The notes under the pieces are model-generated. The model ran no database searches. It was not told the origin of the DNA and saw only the letters and a list, made by a program, of their open reading frames with translations. The position numbers and the translations under genes were made by a program. From Trichoplax adhaerens (Eukaryota > Placozoa > Uniplacotomia > Trichoplacea > Trichoplacidae): a stretch of DNA of 64,000 bases. Where the stretch lies: positions 206,875-270,874 of the forward strand of contig NW_002060943.1 in the NCBI RefSeq assembly GCF_000150275.1, in the 5' to 3' direction. Below, piece by piece: positions 25,601 to 38,221 of this stretch. Each line of letters starts with the position of its first letter. Position 1 is the first letter of the stretch.

Positions 25601-26769
25601 ACTATACTGCATCATCATGCAATTCAACCAATGTATTGAGTCTAAATCGTTCTTCATTGATTAAAAGCAATCAATCTTGATCACGTTCCAATCAATCATT
25701 TAAGAGCTCAATGGACTTTAAAATTTTGGCTTGAAATTCTGTCGTACAAACCAACTAAGTGAACCGCTTGTATTGATAGCTTAGCAATGGCACAAGGCAA
25801 CAGTTTAACTGTATTTCATCTTTGTAGCATTTGGTCGAAGAATAAGGTTGACATATTGAATCCATCACGGCTTGTCCTAGACCGCATTCCAAGATACAAT
25901 ACTGTATGTTTGCCGTGACGATGACAGCGCCATTGAAGAGATAAAATGATCAGATAGTATCGAGTAAAGTATAAAGAATAAGCACGGGCATTTCTGATCT
26001 ATCCAGTGTCATCAAGACAACTACAACAGTTGAAGAAAGAAAACAACTAGCCAACTCATTAGAGAACAGTTTTTGACCGTGCCTTGTTGCAGGGGATTAC
26101 CCTCATCTACACAGAGTCGATTGTACTTGCCTAGTTTATGTCTACTTCTATGATACTCTGTATGCGTTATTACCCAATTGCATTGTGACAAAGAATAAGG
26201 CGAAGTTATTACAGCAAGATTGAAAAATCATGGTGTCTACAATCGATTGAGTCGTATCGTTTCCGATGGTTGAAATTGGAATTCTACAATGTCGTTGTGG
26301 TTAAAATGGATTGCACTTGGATATTGTATGTTGTCCTAAGCAAGTATAGTACTACCCATGTTTTGTAGAGTAGTCTCATTACTACTAAGGCAATAGTATG
26401 CCAAGTTAGCCTAGCCCTTGAGAGAAACCCATTCATTATCATCGATCAGACTCTAAACTTAAGTTAAGACTACAACCGAGACAATACCGTTCAAGCCCAC
26501 CAATGCCATTCATTGCATTGATGACTATGGTATAGGATAACACTTTACAATTAGAAAATGATGGCGGAGTCATGAGTTGAGATGAACACCAAGTCGGAAA
26601 GCTTCAAAGCACTATGTCGACAACAGCAGTAGTGGATGACAACGTTGTAAGTAGGGTTTACCTTCTCTGCTTTCTTGCCAGAACCTTCTTTAATGATTGT
26701 CGCCAAAGCATCGCGAGAAATCCGAACAAGCTCATAGGGCGATTTCTGCTTGGAACCAAATAGCGGCAT
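22663..26769 (-). CDS. CAB39 / MO25, calcium-binding protein 39
   Basis: Scaffold protein that binds the pseudokinase STRAD and activates LKB1 and related STE20 kinases; cytosolic armadillo-like helical fold. Ten exons, all with AG/GT borders and consistent phases: 26662-26769, 25228-25288, 24141-24244, 23928-24046, 23620-23788, 23469-23528, 23284-23349, 23049-23192, 22825-22930, 22663-22730. They give 1005 nt, 334 residues (human about 341). Hallmarks read directly: start [101 protein letters not shown] and end TEITKLQKP. The start is the ATG matching family N-termini; another ATG lies three codons upstream. The first intron is about 1.4 kb, the others mostly 90-300 bp except intron 2 (about 1 kb). 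Complete and apparently functional. Confidence 0.97.
25464..25488. repeat. inverted repeat in CAB39 intron 1
   Basis: A perfect 10-bp inverted repeat, gcgttgaaca / tgttcaacgc, with a 5-nt loop inside the large first intron. It could form a hairpin in RNA; function unknown. Confidence 0.6.
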
Positions 26770-26999
26770 GGTCGACAAAACAAGGTTGATTACTCCTTCT
26801 AATCCTTACAAGGCAGCGATTGCTGACGACTTTTGAAAAAACTGCAAATCCAAAATCAAGTCCAATATTCAACTCCTGCTGCAACTTGCTCTGCTGTATC
26901 CCACAGCTGTATGGACGTATGGACGTACTTACGCTTTCTTGTTGTCGAGGCGAGGAACGGCGCGCCGTACTGGTCTGTACTAGACCGTACTGGTACGCG

Positions 27000-27862
27000 G
27001 CGCATCGGTCTACAGTACACTGTACTGTACTGTACAGTGTACAGTGCTGACAGCATGATCCCAGAGCAAAGGATCCTCCCTCGTCTACAGTACTGTACTA
27101 CAGACTCTGCACTCTACAGTGTACAGTACAGTACTGTAGAGGTCCGCAGAACAACTCCAGTGTGTGGCACGTGACTTGCGGCGCCTTGGATGTTGTTGAC
27201 TGGAAGTTGATTTGGCCGCTTCGCTGGCGCTGCCAGTCTTTTACGGCGTACTGTACACTGTACACTGTACGCTACGGCTCGATCAGGCTAGATGTGCAGT
27301 ACTGTACTGTACTGTACTGTAAAACACAAGTTGTTGGCTTTGTTTCCAGTACAACAGCAAGAAATAATACGACAAGTATTTTACACATTTTGGTACAGTA
27401 CTGTACACTGTACAGTAGAACACCAAGAAATACTGTACTGTATGTACTGTACTGTACAGTGTACAGTACTACTGTAGCACGAAGAAAAAGCAGATTTTCC
27501 TTTCAGTACTGTAGCAAAATGTGTAAAATATTGCACATGTCCTACAGGATTACTGTCTACTGTATACAACAACGCCAGCTAAAATGTCTTCAATTAGAAT
27601 TATTCAACCTATTCTTATGTCCAATCTTACAGTAAAAATGAACGCGATGACGTAAAACAGACCGGTAAAACAGATGAAATCGATGAAAAATAAATAAAAT
27701 AAAATAGATAAAGTAGATGCAAAACAGATGTCGTTCCTTAGGGCTTTGCTTCCACTATAATACCAAAAAGTGAAAACGACATCTATTTTACACATTCTGG
27801 TACAGTACTGTATCGTCCAGTCCTGGTACAGTACACTGTACTGTGCACTACAGTGTACAGTA
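27000..27862. repeat. cluster of GTAC / ACTGTACAGT palindromes
   Basis: Dense overlapping copies of words built from TACAG, TGTAC and AGTAC, such as actgtacagt and tgtacagtgtacagta, at about 27011-27050, 27091-27137, 27247-27275, 27295-27325, 27394-27417, 27433-27475 and 27801-27862. Most are self-complementary, so both strands look alike. The cluster lies 0.2-1.1 kb upstream of the CAB39 start. Reading frames here are by-products of the repeats. Confidence 0.85.
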
Positions 27863-28560
27863 TTGAAAGCAAAAGATGCTTTTTCTTCGCGCTGTTAACT
27901 AGGAACCCAAGGCAAAATGTCACTAATCGGAACAAATTAATGATTCAACCCATTCTTATGTCCAATCTTACAGTAAAAATGAACGTCTAATGTCGAACTA
28001 CTAGTAGGACGTTGGTGAGAAGAAAAGTTTGACTTTTTCTTGGCGCTAGTACTGCACTGTGACTATGCTATGCCTACCATAGCAGCAACTTCAGTAGTTA
28101 ACTCAAGGCAAAGCCCCTACTGGACTCAACCAATTCTTCTGCCCAATCTTACAGTACAGTACAGTAAAAATGAACAGCATGTCCAACTACACGTTAGTGA
28201 GAAAGAAAAGCTTGGCTTTTTCTTGGCGCTAGTACCGCACTCTGACTATGCTACGCCTAGTGAGTAGTGAACAAAAAGCAAAGCCCCAATTGGACTCTAC
28301 CAATTCTTTCTGTACCTGTCTGTACAGTGTACATTGTGTATGCCCAATCTTACAGTAAAAAGAAGGGACACTTAACCACGGTGGGGGTGAGAAGAAAAGC
28401 TTTTGCTTTTTCTTCGCACTAGTACTGCACTGTGACTATGCTACGCCAACAATAGCAGGGACTAGTCAACAAAAAATTTTCCATATCCATTAGCAACCCA
28501 AGCCAAAGTCCCAATTAATTCATTATTCAACTTGACAAATTCTTATGTCCAATCTTACAT
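27611..28560. repeat. degenerate tandem array, about 180-205 bp
   Basis: Units are anchored on ccaatcttacagtaaaaa at about 27621, 27962, 28143, 28344 and 28549 and share gagaagaaaag, a tttttctt(c/g)gcgctagtac block and gactatgctacgcc. The aaaagcttttgctttttc part can fold on itself. Spacing between the first two anchors is about double, suggesting a lost or invaded unit. No coding role is evident. Confidence 0.8.
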
Positions 28561-28929
28561 TGAAAAGGACAGAGAAACACCACTACCTACTCACTGTACA
28601 ATATATGTCACATACAAGACCGGTATTACGACGCGACTTGGACAGTAAAATGGTTGCAGCGACCGGACATCAAACAGCGAATGATCGCTTGAACTCCAAA
28701 CTTGAAACAAATAGAATCATTCAATACTGCAATAAAAAGGAATCACAATACCAAGAGCCAATTGCTCAAGGTTGTACTGATCTATCTGCATGGAATTGGA
28801 GCCAAATTGAAAGTCCATTTCTTCAAAATGGATAATGGAAGCAACTCTTGTAGAGTGGAACATCTTTCAACCATTTTACAGCGCTCGCCGCGCCCCTGGA
28901 AGAGTGGTCTTATACAATTGCAACCCTAG

Positions 28930-29577
28930 AGGAAGGCTATGGAAAAATCGCGGAGTTTTACCAAGGGTGGTGAGAAACAGAGGGAAAGTTGGGGGTTGAC
29001 TAGTCTCTGACTTGTATCTAAGCAATGCAATTATTACAATTGACAACTTTAGCATCTTCAACTAAAGGCATCGAAGTGTAGTATAAATACCACGGCGCCG
29101 CTCATTTTAGGAAGACTATGGAAAAATCGCGGAGTTTTACCAAGGGTGATAAGAAACAGAGGGAAAGTTGGGGGTTGACTAGTCTCTGACTTATATCTAA
29201 GCAATGCAATTATTACAATTGACAACTTTAGCATCTTAAACTAAAAGCATCGAAGTGTAGTATAAATACCACGGCGCAGCTCATTTTAGGAAGACTATGG
29301 AAAAATCGGACTTCTGGTAAGGGATGGTGAGGAACAGTTGGAAAATTGAGGGTTGACTAGTCCCTGACCTGTAACTAAGCAATGCAATTACTGCAATTGA
29401 CAACTTTTGCATCTTAAACTAAAGGCATCGAAGAGTAGTATAAATACCCCGGCCGGCGCCGCTCATTTGAAGCGAGGGTGGGTGGCATATACTTTACACT
29501 AGTGTACACCGTACGGTGCAACCCTTTAGGAAGACTATGCAAAAATCGGAGTTTCCCCAAGGGGTGGTGAGGAACAG
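28930..29577. repeat. 179-bp tandem array with a TATA box in each unit
   Basis: Direct copies start at 28930, 29109 and 29288 (period 179) with a fourth at 29528 after an approximately 60-bp insertion; the array runs into an assembly gap. Each begins aggaagactatggaaaaatcg. TATAAATA occurs at 29082, 29261 and 29439, each followed by a GC-rich block (ccacggcgccgc) and then, roughly 20-80 bp on, the next unit start. The arrangement resembles tandem small-RNA or promoter units, but I could not match it to U1-U6, 5S or spliced-leader RNA by eye. Confidence 0.88.
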
Positions 29578-29770
29578 NNNNNNNNNNNNNNNNNNNNNNN
29601 NNNNNNNNNNNNNNNNNNNNNNNNNNNNNNNNNNNNNNNNNNNNNNNNNNNNNNNNNNNNNNNNNNNNNNNNNNNNNNNNNNNNNNNNNNNNNNNNNNNN
29701 NNNNNNNNNNNNNNNNNNNNNNNNNNNNNNNNNNNNNNNNNNNNNNNNNNNNNNNNNNNNNNNNNNNNNN
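29578..29770. other. assembly gap (193 N)
   Basis: A run of N directly after the fourth 179-bp repeat unit. The gap probably reflects unresolved copies of that array, so the true copy number is unknown. Confidence 0.99.
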
Positions 29771-30966
29771 ATCAACAGGGCAAAGAAAAAGTATAACAGA
29801 GCTAATGTACTATATTGTGCATGAATTTATTTAAAAAGATCCATAAGCATAATCTAGACAGTTGTAGCATCGTCAGACGCGTAAAAATCACACAACGCAT
29901 GCATTCACATTCTAAATTTATCTCCAGTTAGTAGCTAGTACATATCCGTGGGCTGTACTCCTAGTAAACAGCTTGATATATTTAAAACGCAATATTTAGG
30001 ACTTTTTAAATGATCGTTTATTGGAATATTATCAGATTATAGTTTACATATTTAATAAAGGCAAGGTACAGACCGCATAAAATGAGGTATATCTTTAATT
30101 GACATCTATCTTACTTCATGACCAGCTATACCTACATTTTTTTATGGATAGGGTCACATTATTAATAGGATTGGGTAACGTTCAATGTAGATATTGCACA
30201 AGCTATAGCTTCTACTCAATACTAATCTATCTTCTTTAATTGCTAGATGATATTATATGACATCTTTTCATCATATGGGCTCAAGGTTAATTCTGCCAAT
30301 TATTTGCAACTTTAATAAAGCCCACTTGGGTAATATAATACTCCTTCCTGTATACACGTCCTAAAAAAGAAATAAAAAAGTTTATCAATAAATACGCTAT
30401 ATTAACTATATATACAATAATCCTGACCGTAGTTATTGTTATTGTTAGGCAAGTATAGCTAATAATATATTATTATTAACGACTAGAATACTGCTGGGTC
30501 TTGTGTATTATAATATTTTTAGAACGACTAGATTAAACTGCATCTAATAGTAACTCGCGACAAGTAGAGTACGCGCGTAAACGGATGCTCGACATATGGA
30601 CTGCAAGAGGACCTACCTACCATTCATTCTAATGTAGCGTAAAGTAACATTTAAAATCTATTTCAATCCATAAGCAAAAAAAGCAAAATTGTTGGATCTA
30701 CTTTAATTTCATCCTTGTTCAATCTTTAATCCCATTAGTATTCTTACTATACTGAAACATTGTATCTGGTATCAGGAACATCAAGAAAATATAAAAATAA
30801 AAGCAACTCAAATTTGATCCTAATAGCTGATATCAATTACAGTATCTATCGTGTAAACTCATACAGCAGAAAGAAAGCTAAATTCTATTTTGAACACAAA
30901 ACTAACATTTGTATTCGATCAACTACAGTAGTACAAATCTTTACCAATAATTTGGCCGGTATAGGC
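29771..30966. other. intergenic / 3' flank of the LFNE-type gene
   Basis: No repeat unit of the preceding array is visible after the gap. The 74-codon plus-strand frame at 30760-30984 overlaps the end of the minus-strand peptide gene and is probably chance in its 3' UTR. Confidence 0.45.
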
Positions 30967-31983
30967 TTAGGCTTTCGATTTTAGTATGTTTGAGCTATGA
31001 TGGAGTTTCTCGGTATTGAATTTTTTATTATAGCCATCTCTTTTCTGCGAAACCGACAATTTATCGTTCCGCTTGGCTGATAAAATGCCTTTGAAATGAG
31101 TACTGCCCTTTAATCTTAATTGCGGGTGATAATTGGTTTTTGATAATTTCGCATTAGAACGAAATTCTCTCTTGAACAAACTCAACCCAGGAATATTTTT
31201 ATCTTCCTCTTCCTCTTTATGAGAAGTAGCAGTGGGATCGTGCCTAACATTAAATTCGCTAAATAGTGGATTGTGTCTTTCGTTAAACCAACTAATGAGA
31301 GGGTCTTCTGACTCTTGTCTTTCCTCAAACCAACTAATTAGGGGATCTTGCCTTCGTTTCAAATTATTGAAATCTGCGTCTGAAAAGATGTGTCTCTTCT
31401 TAAACAGACTAATACCAGTATTAGAACGAGCTTGTCTTTCATTAGATAAGCTAATACTAGCACCAGGAGGAGCTTGCCTATCGTTGAATAAGCTAATACC
31501 AGGTCCTTGTCTCTCATTAAATAAGCTAATACCAGGTTCTTGTCTCTCATTAAATAAGCTAATACCAGGTTCTTGTCTCTCATTAAATAAGCTAATACCA
31601 GGTTCTTGTCTCTCATTAAATAAGCTAATACCAGAGTCAGGAGGCGCCTGTCTTCTTTTAAACCAATTTATAATAGGTTCTTGATTGTTCTTGTATACAT
31701 GACGATCAGTTATCTCTGTTACGATGCAGTTAAAAAATATTCAATACGAGTATACAAGTAAATTATAAAGTAATCATATCAGTTGATTAATCTACGACTA
31801 ATTAACTTCTAAATCATCGTTTCACTTAAAAATTGCAAGGAGCTTTGTCAATGAAGTATGGAGCATCGTTAATTTTTGTTTGCATAGTTATATACGATAT
31901 ATGCAATAGCGTATTGCTTTACCTTTGCATGTTGCGATAGCATTAAGGCCAATGATGGTAACAACTAATAGACAGATCTTCAT
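30967..31983 (-). CDS. secreted peptide precursor with LFNER repeats (placozoan LFNE-type neuropeptide)
   Basis: Two exons: 31923-31983 (ATG, 20 codons plus G, donor GTAAAG) and 30967-31715 (acceptor gtaacag), joined in phase to give 269 residues. Exon 1 is a signal peptide (MKICLLVVTIIGLNAIATCK). Exon 2 is a string of related units separated by single or paired basic residues: three identical QEPGISLFNER, variants QAPPDSGISLFNER and QGPGISLFNDR, then QDPLISWFEER, EDPLISWFNER and HNPLFSEFNVR. Cleavage after Arg and trimming would give peptides starting with Gln (likely pyroglutamate) and ending LFNE. The C-terminal third is basic and not repetitive. Placozoan precursors named LFNE are known to me from peptide catalogues; that match is from memory. 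No glycine precedes the cleavage sites, so amidation is not predicted. Confidence 0.85.
31505..31637 (-). repeat. four 33-bp coding repeats in the LFNE-type precursor
   Basis: Four copies of an 11-codon unit (one peptide each), starting at about 31505, 31538, 31571 and 31604, nearly identical at nucleotide level including third positions. That points to very recent duplication or gene conversion. Confidence 0.93.
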
Positions 31984-34900
31984 TTCGCCTAATCTTTCAA
32001 TAAAAGCGTTATTAATATTGGACTATAAAAATATTTGCGAAATATGGTTCAAGTTCATACTTTGATAGTAGAGTAGTTACAGGTGAAATTATTTTTTAAT
32101 CATTTGTTCAGTAAGATCTGTATAATTACACTATTTGCAGTTCTTAACTTAAAATACAAGCAAAAGATTAAACAAATAATACTTGATTAATAAATTTACC
32201 TCATATACACACATTACATTTTTTTGTATATTAAATACGCATAAAATACTTATTCCAAAATATTCAAACTTTCTAAGATACGCTAACTTTTTAACAGTTA
32301 CCTTCTGATAAATCCCTTAATTGGTGTTGCTCAACTAAACTGCAATATTTAACGAAAAAGTTGCAATTCGCCGCTATATATCTAAAAAGTGAACAAAAGA
32401 ATTCATTCTTCCTAATCTATTTCTATTTAACTTTATCAGACTCCACCTACCCGTACCTAAGTATAATTATGATAAATAGATAAAATAAAATTTTCTTAGC
32501 CACAATAGGTCATTTCATACTCTGGCCCAATCTGTCAGTAAATAAAATATTTCCCTGAAATACTCATTACAACACACAACAGTGGCAAAATTAATAAAAC
32601 CAAAGATCAGTAGCAATAAATCTAATTATAACGATGATATGTATTTTATTTATTCGCTAAGGCATACTATCCATTATTGTAACAGATAAATAGTAATACT
32701 GTGTTGCATCACTATATTTCAACCCTTAAGAAATTAAAAGCCGCCATCTAAAATGAAATATAATTAACTTACCTCTTTTGTTATGCTAGATTAATGTATT
32801 TGTAAATATAGTTATACTAAATACTGATTATAAGTAACGGATACACTGATCATTAGATTATATCTATGGACAATAATTTAATTTAATATAATGTTGACTT
32901 AATTGCTAAAAATGTTATATTAATTTTAAGGACGTATTTAACACCATAAAATTTTCAAAGTGAACTTTTCGTTATCAGAGAAGAGGAATGGCAGACTTTG
33001 TGTCTGACCATTTTTGACCTAAATTCTATCAAAGTATCTTGCCTAAAGTATTCACGTTCAATAGAAACTGCTATAAATAGATTAATAAAGTTATCTATTC
33101 CACACTCACTTAATTTCATCATCACGTAAACCACAATTACAATTATTGTTGACCTTATTTTTAATTGTTTCATAATATCAACAATGGTCTGATTTACCAA
33201 TATCTTATTATATATCAAACAGATTTATCTTGGATTTATTCATGTGAAAGGTACGAATAAACTAAGAATCAACTGAAGAATATATAGAAGCTTAGGAAAT
33301 TAATATTATGATTTACTAGATGCTTAGATAACAACAAAAATGCCTAACGGTAGCTCTATTTGTCATTATTATTATTGTCTAGAATGCCTAAGCTACTGTG
33401 TGTAAATAACTTAATAGAGAGAATGCTATCTTTACAGCAAGATACACAGCTGCAACTAGACCAATTTAAGGAGCATTATTTTACGCTCTCATTGTATTAA
33501 TATTATCATGCTTTATTGCGTTTAGGAAGAAGCATAGTTGGTAGAAAATGAGGTTTATATCTATATCCTAAAAAATTTCATCATTTTTCTGTTTATAGGT
33601 TAAGGTATATGTAATTATGTTATTAATTTAACCTTTTACTTATACATCACATCAAATCATTTTGAACAATAACTGTATTATACATGCCTAATAAACAGAT
33701 TGTGCGAAGAACGCATTTGGAATTCTAAAATCTATATTTAATTATGATGTCAAAATCTTTTTCTATAGTGCAGTAATAATATATTATGGTTATATAATTT
33801 TTATCTGATTATTTAAGATAGAAAATTAATACAAAATGATTTGAAAGTTTAGTTGAGTTTATCATTACTTAAACCGTTGCTTTATTATTCGAAAATTGAG
33901 TTTTAACCATCATAATTATACGAGTAGTTATAATCAATTTCAAATTTGCTACTGGCAATGACATAACATAGGTGATTGTAAACAGAAGGAAATTTTTATT
34001 TTGATCACAAGCAAGTTCATTTTTTATTACAAAAAAAATCTTAGCGAAAGAGGTGCAGGTGGATCTATCTTTCATAATTTCAATACTTGATTAAACAAAT
34101 TAATTTCTGGAATTGTAAAAAGAAAGTTTCTGAAAAATTATTTTGTTTACATCTTATTGATAATTATTATAATAGAATTATTATTATAGACCACAAAATA
34201 CATTTTTTTAGCAAGCAGATACTATTGTACTTAATTATATACATAAAGACAGTATGATTTCATATTTGCTTCCATTGTCTAAATGGGATAAAAACCAATA
34301 AAATTTTCCATATCATATTATAAATATCTGTAAAAATCCACTGAAATAATCATAAAGTGTACCTGCAAAGTCCTGATAATCTCTATGATTATTACCAAGA
34401 CTACTTGTATTTATTATAATGAAGAACTTAATACATATGTTACCATTCTAGTATAAAACGGAACAAGAAAGCTATAAACGCGATAATAAGTAATGTCTGC
34501 TGCATATTAACATTTTATCGTTACCGCTAACGGTTAAGTATACAATCGAAATTTTTAGAACTAAAATTACCTCCCCCTGGCAATAGTTATAGGATAATCA
34601 TATTTGAACAGTTACCATAATTGAGCTTACAAATTGTGGAATTATCGGAGTTCTACTCGTATATCTGTATTGTTGAATCAGACAGGATAATCATATAAGT
34701 CAACTGGTTAAGCCTTCAGAAATACCTTAATAAAGCATCTAAGAATAGATATCGAGCTAAATATCAAGGGTATTAACATACTGTAGTGCAGTCTTTCATT
34801 TAACGTTTAGCGGACACGGAAGTATTGCTATTACAAGTCATTGAAATTTCAACTAGCATCATAGCGGCATAATGCTTAAATATAGACACTTTTTTGTCTG

Positions 34901-35584
34901 TAAGGATTAAAGACTTATTGTTAATAAATCCTGTAACAAGATTCAAATATAGCTTATAGACTGAAATTAGCAATTCTCTAATGATCATATGGGATAAATA
35001 TCATAAATAGGTGTGATAGTCAAGCCGCACAAGTATATAATAGAATTCCATTCTGTTATAATTTGTTTCTTATTTGGGTGAAGTATAGTGATCACATACA
35101 ATAAAGTATCTCCTTATTTTTAGGCACCATAATCAATAGTTTATATTTTCGGTTGTGAACTATTAGACCACCTGCACCCTTTTCGAGCGTAATACCAATA
35201 TTAACAAATGAAATACTAGAAAAATATGCATTGATTTAACCGCAAATTGCTCATTATGAGTCCTTAATAGAACCTTCAATTACTCTTGCTCGCCTGTAAT
35301 TTAAATGATCTGATGGAAATAAATACAACTAAACTTTCACTACATTTATTACAATTTTACTCACCACTTAGTTTTATCAATAAACTATTATCTACTTCGT
35401 TATATTTACTATATTTACTTTAAGCAAATTAGCAATTTACGTGTAGAACTTTCAGTACAATTGTACTATTACTTTGATCGTGATTTGGGATGTGTATATG
35501 TCCTCTACAGTACATCTCCACATTCATTTATTTTTTTACTTACCTATCTTTACAATGACAACGCCATTAAGGTTTTAACGCTAA
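31984..35584. other. AT-rich intergenic DNA, no confident gene
   Basis: Very AT-rich. Contains the 5' flank of the LFNE-type gene, one candidate signal-peptide frame at about 33.1 kb (listed separately) and otherwise only short frames without motifs (for example 33869-34075 and 34800-34988, minus). Confidence 0.45.
33110..33173 (-). CDS. candidate signal-peptide exon, unproven
   Basis: The ATG at 33173 opens a frame with a basic start and long hydrophobic core (MKQLKIRSTIIVIVVYVMMK), followed by a good donor GTGAGT after 33110. Without splicing the frame runs on to about 32955. I could not find matching downstream exons before the LFNE-type gene. It may be chance in AT-rich DNA. Confidence 0.2.
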
Positions 35585-36245
35585 CTAATAAGACGGTAAA
35601 CAGATAATATACTTTATTATTGGCGTAAGGTACTTCAGTAAAATTGATGGCTGATAATCATTTGCTCGCCTTGTTATTTTAGAGTGTAGGAATGACTTTG
35701 GAGCATAGCATGTCATGGAGAGCCTATAGTACATATAAATGGAAAGAGGCCTGTAATTATCAGTGGTTTTTAACTCCCCCACGGAAATAATAATTGTATT
35801 CTACATCGATAGTTGAAATCTGCATTCCATTTCAATTTGCAAATTCTTTGCCCTCATGGTCTATCGTTTAGAATCATGATTCCCTAGCAGTAGAATTACT
35901 ATATCTAAAATATTATTTATAGAGTAATTGTAAATTTGGCAGGTGAAACTGATTTTATTAGACTCTTATTTACTCATAAGTAGGACTGGATAAAGCAGCT
36001 TTATTTTACAATAACGGCTAAAGCAAGTATTCCAACGGAAGTAAACCAACTTCACATTGGGAATTTCCGAGAAGTAAAAACATAAATCTTTGTAACCAAT
36101 TAACGAAATCTCCTAAAAGGATTATAGTATTGTTAGTCATCGAATGTAAGACCTTCTCTACACTTGCAGTATATTTTTTCGGACTACTATCGTGTCTAGA
36201 CGAGTCGTTTGTATTGCTATTACCTATTTTTATTTTATTACACAA
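35585..36245 (-). mobile_element. possible decayed non-LTR retrotransposon fragment
   Basis: Two open blocks on the minus strand, in the order expected for a LINE. The upstream block (36018-36245) contains NNTIILLGDFVNWLQ, resembling the AP-endonuclease GDFN motif. The downstream block (35585-35782) contains KTTDNYRPLSI, resembling the NYRPIS motif at the start of LINE reverse transcriptases. The motifs are only about 120 codons apart, shorter than in an intact element, with stops between them, so this would be a deleted relic. No poly-A tail or target duplication was seen. Chance similarity is possible. Confidence 0.3.
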
Positions 36246-38221
36246 ATCTGATATTTAAACTAACATTTTCATTTTGAAAAGAACGTTCATTAAATTAATT
36301 TATTTTCCGCATTGACCCTTGCCCTTATACGAAGAACTTAATGTCATCTCGTCATCCTGGCCTCTGACCCTATAAATGGTTGCAGTTTTAATATCTAGGC
36401 TAATGGATTATAATAACCAGTAATTTATTGCCTTGTATTGCTATGTATAAAATTAAAAGTAACTAAATTTGTAATCGTTATTGCACACTGCTCTGATCCG
36501 TAATAACCTCGTTATCGGTTTACCCTCAGCACTTATTGTACTGTATAATCTGATAAAATAATGTGGAATACTCGTATATCCATTAAAAAGTTACACCTTT
36601 AATGCCTTCTATTTTATAAGTTTCGGCTTATAACAAGGCCAATTCAATTGCTACGGAGAGCTGTAAGATGATTTAGTTAGAATCGAAAATAAAAATATTG
36701 TCTATTGCATTTCAGGTTGCTGTCGACAAGTTCTACAAGTTATCTAATCTAAATACTCAATTTCATTTCACCTGTTTAAATTCTAAGTAACCCTGTCATT
36801 GAAATATATTGCATGCTAATACCGTCACAATAAGAACTCTTATAAAACACCATATCCGATTTCTAATGATTTGCTCATTTTAATTGCTATCAGAATAAAC
36901 TCAATTAAAATAAATAGTTACAGAAATGGAAGTAAGAAATCAACGAATGGTTGATGAAGCTATTTAAATAATTTCAGTTCATTAATTCGTGTGATAAAGT
37001 CACGTAGGATTTACCTTCGCCATTAAAAACATATTTTGAAGTAATTTACGTTTATGAGTTGTTAAAATAATTGCAAAAGGAAATGGAATTTTATTTTACA
37101 GGGTAAGAAATCTAGCGTAATGTTGGACCATACATATCATCAATCTTTTTGTACGGAATATATTGCTTTATACACGTATCGAGGGAATCACAAAAGGAAT
37201 CTGTGCTAAGGACCAAGTTATAATCCACAAGTATTTTAAACCAATAACAACCCTATTACGGTAATACCAAAGTTGAAAATTGATTTTAGTTAAATTTCGT
37301 TTCTTTTCTAACTAATAAGCTCATTCTGGATTATAAATACAAGCACCACTTACAATACCTACGACTTTTAATATCCTTGCAAAGCACTATTAGATCTACT
37401 GCATCGCAGTAAACTTGGAAAATAGAGCTACTACACCGGTCTTGATCCCCTACTGTGAAAATCTATGATTGTGCTTAAAGGAAGTCAGTGTAAAACAAAA
37501 TCTAAAAATCTGCAGCAATACCAAATTGTAAGCACAGTTGCAATATCAAACTATTTTCTAGAACAAATAATAAGAACTAACGACTCTATTTTCTTTTACT
37601 TTATCACATAGATAGGCTGCGCTTAGACCTAGATGTCTATGACTGCAAATACGATACCTCCGACTACAGTTGCGGATATCAATGTCAAATACTACTCCAT
37701 TAAACTGTCTAGATAATAAACCGGCAAGCAACCTTCTTTAAGACGATCTTTTACCTTGCCATGTTATTCAAACTGAAAATAATAAGAAATATAGTGATCT
37801 TAACGTCGAAATCTGCAGATGCTACATCTTGACAAATCAGCGGGTAAAAAGTGTTTCCTTGAAGATATTGCATCTAATAATCAGCTATTCCTAATTACGT
37901 GTAGAACTCGAATATAGGCGGCTAAGGATTAACGTATGATAGAAAACTCTGTTGCATGAGCTCAAAAATTATTACAACATGCATTTCTTTTTCTATGATT
38001 TTTATCTACTGTTATGGTACAAAACCTGCTATGTACTCCTACCATAATGTAAACGCTGAACGTGGGATTACTTGAGCAATAACTGCGTAATGAGCGCTAC
38101 CATCCGCGACGCTATTACTAGCCACAGAATAAACTTTTGCTCATAAACTAGTATTTTTTCTTTTAACAGGAATGAATGCTACAATACGGTATCAATCCAT
38201 CTCATTAGTTTCATGCTGTTG
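36246..38221. other. no gene seen
   Basis: AT-rich sequence without supported frames, RNA genes or obvious repeats. Confidence 0.45.

Noticed and set aside
26820-27635. Long overlapping frames on both strands in the GTAC-rich region
   Set aside because: Low-complexity Tyr/Cys/Thr translations of the palindromic repeat, with no splice context or family match.
29494-29824. Frames running through the N tract
   Set aside because: Artefacts of translating the assembly gap.
31232-31684. Plus-strand 150-codon repetitive frame (SLNKLIPG units)
   Set aside because: It is the antisense shadow of the LFNER repeats; the minus strand has a signal peptide, matched splice sites and basic cleavage sites.
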